A stretch of 64,000 nt of DNA, from NCBI GenBank assembly GCA_045837725.1, contig JBEWZL010000064.1:1-64000 (forward strand), in the 5' to 3' direction. Positions 60,070 through 64,000 of this stretch are shown here, one piece after another; positions within the stretch are counted from its first letter, which is position 1; the number at the start of each line of letters is the position of its first letter. The translations under genes and the position numbers were made by a program. Origin of the DNA: Vermamoeba vermiformis (Eukaryota; Tubulinea; Echinamoebida). Below the pieces are notes generated by a model. The model was not told where the DNA came from, searched no databases, and was given only the letters and a program-made list of their open reading frames with translations.

Positions 60070-62488
60070 TTACAGGGAATGAGGAAAGACGGCGATCTCA
60101 TCCGCAGAAATATCGTCCAAGTACTCCAATATATCGGGGAATGAAGGCCGTAGTCTTGATTCTTGGAAACATCGTTCGATTAACTTGGCAATGGCTACGG
60201 GACAGTTCGGTGGAATAGTTAGCTTGATGCCCTGATGTGCCACCATAGACACGACACGTAGCGGGCTTTGACCGTAAAATGGTGCCTAATATTATCGTGA
60301 ATATTGAGTGCAACAGACTATTATATGAATTTTCTTACCTCGCCAGTAACGAGCTCCCAACACACGACGCCAAATGACCACACATCCGCTGTCTCATCGT
60401 ACCGTTCTTCTCTTAGAATCTGACAGTAGAAATATTAATCAAACTATTCCAATGAAAAATTTAATATTAAACTATTCTTCACCGAAATTTTGTTAAATTG
60501 TAAATAAAATAGGTGCAGGTATCCAATTGTAACGTACCTCAGGAGCCATCCACTGCGGTGTGCCAACACGAGTCATAGTGGCAGTCAATGTCTTCAAGCG
60601 ACTCATGCCAAAGTCCGCTACTTTACAATTCCAGTTTTCATCCACGAGCACGTTTTGACTCTACAATAGCTCGTGTTAAATATAATCTACTTTAGGCCTA
60701 AATTATTTATCATTAAGAGCTTTACCTTGAGATCGCGATGAATAATAGGTGGGTCAGAGTTGTGCAAGAAGTTCATGCCTCGTGCTATGCCCTTCATAAT
60801 GTGGATCCGCTGCGACCAATCTAACGGTGCTAAACTCGTCTTAGCAACACCTCCTGGGTGTAATATAGTCCACAAAGAACCCCTAAATAGTGCCATAATT
60901 AATTTGGTAATAAATTTAGCGTTATTCTTATTTGATTAACTTCAGTTAATTGCGCGAGGGTTGACCTAAAAATTTCATTGCCAAACACGTACCTCGACAT
61001 GTACTCGGTGACCATGGCAAAGTTTGGAGCCTCAGTACATAGTCCTAAAAATAGCAAGACATTCGGATGACGTAGCTTGCTCAATAAAGTGCTTTCTTTG
61101 ATCAAGTCGTTCAAGATCTCGCGTTGTTCTTCTTCATTGGGCGGTACTTTTAACTTCTTAACAGCGACTTTAGTCTTCTTCCAACTGCCTTCAAAGACAT
61201 CCGCAAAGTTTCCAGAGCCGAGGTAATTCATTATCGTCAGATCTCGCCACTTGATGATCGTCAAGCCTCGATTGACCAACGAATTGATTTTCATTTTCTT
61301 CTCCGCCTTTAATAGATCGTGCAAATAAATTAGTGTCTAGCCAAATAGCATGGCATAAATTAACCAACTAGACGTACCTCTGAGATCCCAACAATATTGA
61401 AATTTTGGACGGAGTGCAGCAGAGCTGAATTCATGCGCCAAAATTTCGAATCGAGTTTGATGACGAAGAACAACATGAACGCATAGAGCGCGTAGTAGAA
61501 CGAATTTGCCACGATTTCCATGCAATGTCCTGATACGGGCGTGTCCGTTGGCGCAATGATGAAAAACAAATATTCCAAGAAGTAGAGCGTGTGCGCGATC
61601 AGTTGAAAGGCGCTCCAGAACACCGCGCCTGGTCGAGGAATATTGACGAAACATGATTTACAACACCTGCTTTTACGTTAGGTGACGGATCTACGCGACG
61701 CTTTTCAAATTATACGTACGTTCTAGATAAGGCAAATGCTGCAAATGTAACTATAAGGATGCCTTGAACTATTGTAAGGCCTATCCAACGCATTGGAGAG
61801 GTTGGTCCCGCAAGTGCAACAGCCACAATGCATATGATCACTAACGCAACGGATCCGCTTGCTAGAAACCACCATTAGCAAATAGATACTCGAGGGTTAT
61901 TATATGATACGATTTAAACATTTTGATGTTATAACTAGCGCGTACCAGCAATAAATATGGACACCCTATAATCGGTGTGATCGGGAGCTTGTGTATCAGT
62001 AGATCGGCTCATAAATAGTGCTACGCCTAGTTGTATGAACCATTGTGATGCAAGCACGAATAAATATACCACCTAAATAAAATAATTCAGGAAATTGCGA
62101 GCGAGAGATCGATCTGGATGTCTGGAGCGATCTCTGGCGGTATTCCGCCTAAAAAATTCAAATAATTTTTATCTTGTAGTACACGTACCAGCCAAGCATA
62201 ATACAGAGCGGATCCATCGGCTGTAGGCTTCGGCAGTAAATTTATGACAACGACCGCGACATATGTGAACGTCGCCAATAATACAAAATTATAATATAGA
62301 GATATGTGGATCTCTAGGGTACTTCGCAGTTTAAATAATAAATATAATATAGAGAATAGGGTGAGCACGATAATAGCCGTTTCAAATACGGCCAGTCGAT
62401 ATTGACCAATCTGCACTGTATACGAGACTATATGGCAGCACCCTATTGTATCATTCAATGACGTGCATGCGTCCTCGAGCTGAGGCAT
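60070..62488 (-). CDS. Seven-helix membrane domain fused to TKL protein kinase, copy B
   Basis: Tandem paralog of the gene at 57556. Start [20 protein letters not shown], helices [49 protein letters not shown], two further exons near 61850-61740, [20 protein letters not shown] and [16 protein letters not shown], then kinase motifs [85 protein letters not shown]. The Gly-loop is canonical GSGNFADV, unlike copy A. The tail ends [15 protein letters not shown]. Exon order matches copy A. Inferred cell-surface kinase receptor. Confidence 0.75.
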
Positions 62489-63129
62489 TGATTTCCTTTT
62501 GACAGACGAAGAAGAGTTAGATCGAATAAAATGTCAGGACAGGGGAATATTTTGAGTCTTATGGCGTTTACATATAAAATATTAGCTATTAATATTGTTA
62601 CTTGATTTTTAAATTGATTAAATGAGAAACATTAACTCGGTTTTGAAATCTATTACGAAACATAATCAATAATTTGCATAATAATTATTCCCATTATTTT
62701 AGCTGTTAAAATAATTTACTACATCGCATTATTATCGATAAAATTACTTACTATTGCTAATCTACAAAGCTTGTTTTTTAACGTTGAATATCGGCCATAA
62801 AAATCAAAATATGCTACCTAAAGACACTCCACACGTGCAACTGTGTGCTATTGATCATTTGTCAAGCATAAGACAACATTGCTAAATTCGTTCTTCTTTT
62901 CGAAATTTGGGCACGTGGCTTCAGAAGCTCCGAACATTCGAGTTTCAAAATTCGAGAACAGCTACCACAAATGCTACAAAATAACTAATAGCGAAAGCAT
63001 GATTTTAGTGCTTTGTTTTTATGTACATTTATCGATTTACAGTTTGCTTTGAAGGATCTCGGCTTTTAAAGGTAACAATGCCTATTGTCGACATTAATGA
63101 ACTGTCTTGTTATGTATATACAATTATAG
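62489..63129. other. Intergenic, AT-rich
   Basis: About 640 bp between 7TM-kinase B start and the hydrolase 3' end. A 71-aa open stretch at 63021-63236 overlaps the hydrolase antisense and looks like chance. Confidence 0.5.
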
Positions 63130-64000
63130 TTATCGTACCTCTACGGCTCGCTGCGCTAATATTTCAGGGATCTGCTGCGGCAAGAAATGATCGTTCTGCG
63201 GGAACATTTCTTTGTGGAATTCTTTGGCATTCGTAATACCATTTAAAGTTATATGCGAGTACTGCTCAGTCCACCAACTCTTGCCTCCGTACCACAGAAA
63301 CACTCGATTAGTCAACTTGTCCAAGTGTTGATTGAGGCCTGTTACGCCGCCCATTCTAAAGAATCCTGCTTCTGTGGCAGGCGCGCACTTCAAGAACAGC
63401 TTTCCGCTCGACGGGTCTTCTCTATAATATAATACCATTAGCTCGAGTGTGGTAACATAAGAGTGCTGGAAGACCAAAATGACACGTGTCATCAACATGT
63501 TCCCTGGAGCTCGTTTGAAGGACCGTACGAATTTCTCAATCGTCTTATGTAATATTATTAAGTTGTTATACGTACTTGAGTCCTTTGGTCATGTGAAGAT
63601 CAAAGATTCGCTTCTCCCATGTTGCGTACAACTCTTTCTTGCTTTTGAAGTTCTCGATCGCTTCTTGCATATTGTTGAACGACTCTTTTCTCTTCGCTGC
63701 TCTAATCGAAAATACAAAGTCATTTGCGTTGTATGGTGGGCCTGGCAGTATGACAGGCTCTGTTAATAGCAGCGTGTGGAACGTGCCCTTCGATATAATC
63801 TGCACACCGTCAGTTTAACAGCCGATCAAGCAATAAATGCGTACCTCTGCTGCGACTAGTGCTGCTGCTCCAAAGCTGTGTCCCATACCAACAAATGTCA
63901 ACGGACCTTTATATTTCTCTTTCAGGGCATTTATCACGAGTAATGTATCGATGGCGCTGATCCTAAAGAAAAAAATCGTGTGAATTAGACGCATGAAGAA
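63130..64000 (-). CDS. Alpha/beta hydrolase (3' part; 5' end outside window)
   Basis: Read from the right edge: SAIDTLLVINALKEKYKGPL, then TFVGMGHSFGAAALVAAE, the nucleophile elbow G-H-S-F-G; a LLTEPVILPG strand; and near the end a histidine in QNDHFLPQQIPEILAQRAVE that can serve the triad. Introns near 63845-63795 and 63585-63430. The last exon stops at 63130 unless a GTACGA donor there is used. Lipase, esterase or thioesterase; substrate not clear. Confidence 0.7.

Noticed and set aside
59928-60218. Plus-strand frame between the two 7TM-kinases
   Set aside because: Overlaps the 3' exon of kinase B on the other strand and has no motif.
1-64000. Retroelements, LTR pairs, virus-like genes, tRNA and rRNA genes
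   Set aside because: I looked for reverse transcriptase, integrase, capsid and tRNA patterns on both strands and saw none I could support.

Overview
The window is nuclear DNA of a eukaryote with a compact genome. Coding stretches are cut by many short introns, mostly 45-110 nt, with GTAAGT or GTACGT donors and TAG/CAG acceptors. Intergenic gaps are usually under 750 bp, base composition is AT-leaning, and the standard code fits every gene read. Gene content (class C GPCRs with bacterial-type binding domains, TKL and tyrosine-kinase-like kinases, a longin R-SNARE, Eco1, a SUZ-domain protein, a GH43 galactanase and many F-box proteins) suggests a free-living or parasitic unicellular eukaryote. 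A zoosporic early-diverging fungus or a related protist would fit, but I cannot name the species. I saw no rRNA, tRNA, reverse transcriptase, capsid gene or CRISPR array.

Layout. 1-4.3 kb: an F-box/propeller gene cut by the left edge, an unknown eight-exon gene, and an F-box gene with a myristoylation-type start. 4.4-6.3 kb: a secreted PA domain joined to about seven membrane helices. 6.4-10.1 kb: an F-box/SNF2 ATPase fusion. 10.2-16.4 kb: two tandem GPCRs (A and B) that join an OpuAC (glycine-betaine type) binding domain to a class C 7TM domain and a C-terminal coiled coil. 17.1-18.2 kb: a VAMP7-like R-SNARE. 18.5-22.4 kb: a class C GPCR with a Peripla_BP_6 (branched-chain amino-acid type) binding domain. 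22.6-24.3 kb: a secreted GH43-like glycosidase. 24.5-28.2 kb: a second F-box/SNF2 gene in opposite orientation to the first. 28.4-31.6 kb: a Kelch ectodomain receptor kinase with tyrosine-kinase-like motifs and a broken reading frame. 32-43.4 kb: an array of three F-box/propeller paralogs plus a relic, interrupted by a third OpuAC-GPCR (copy C) and a GC-rich, possibly Pol III-derived insert. 43.7-46.5 kb: a secreted TIGR03790-like protein. 47-52.4 kb: a large CLU-domain protein. 52.8-55.1 kb: a divergent pair, SZRD1-like SUZ protein and Eco1. 55.3-57 kb: a secreted, probably GPI-anchored propeller-like protein. 57.6-62.5 kb: two tandem genes joining about seven membrane helices to a TKL kinase. 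63.1 kb to the end: an alpha/beta hydrolase running off the right edge.

How it fits together. The window is rich in sensing and signalling genes: four class C GPCRs with bacterial solute-binding ectodomains, one PA-7TM protein, two 7TM-kinase fusions and one Kelch receptor kinase, alongside at least seven F-box genes. The duplicated families are mosaics. The OpuAC-GPCRs share near-identical 7TM exons and introns but differ in their sensor halves, and the two SNF2 genes share near-identical motor halves but differ in their F-box halves. This suggests ongoing gene conversion or unequal exchange that keeps the output modules alike while the input modules diversify.
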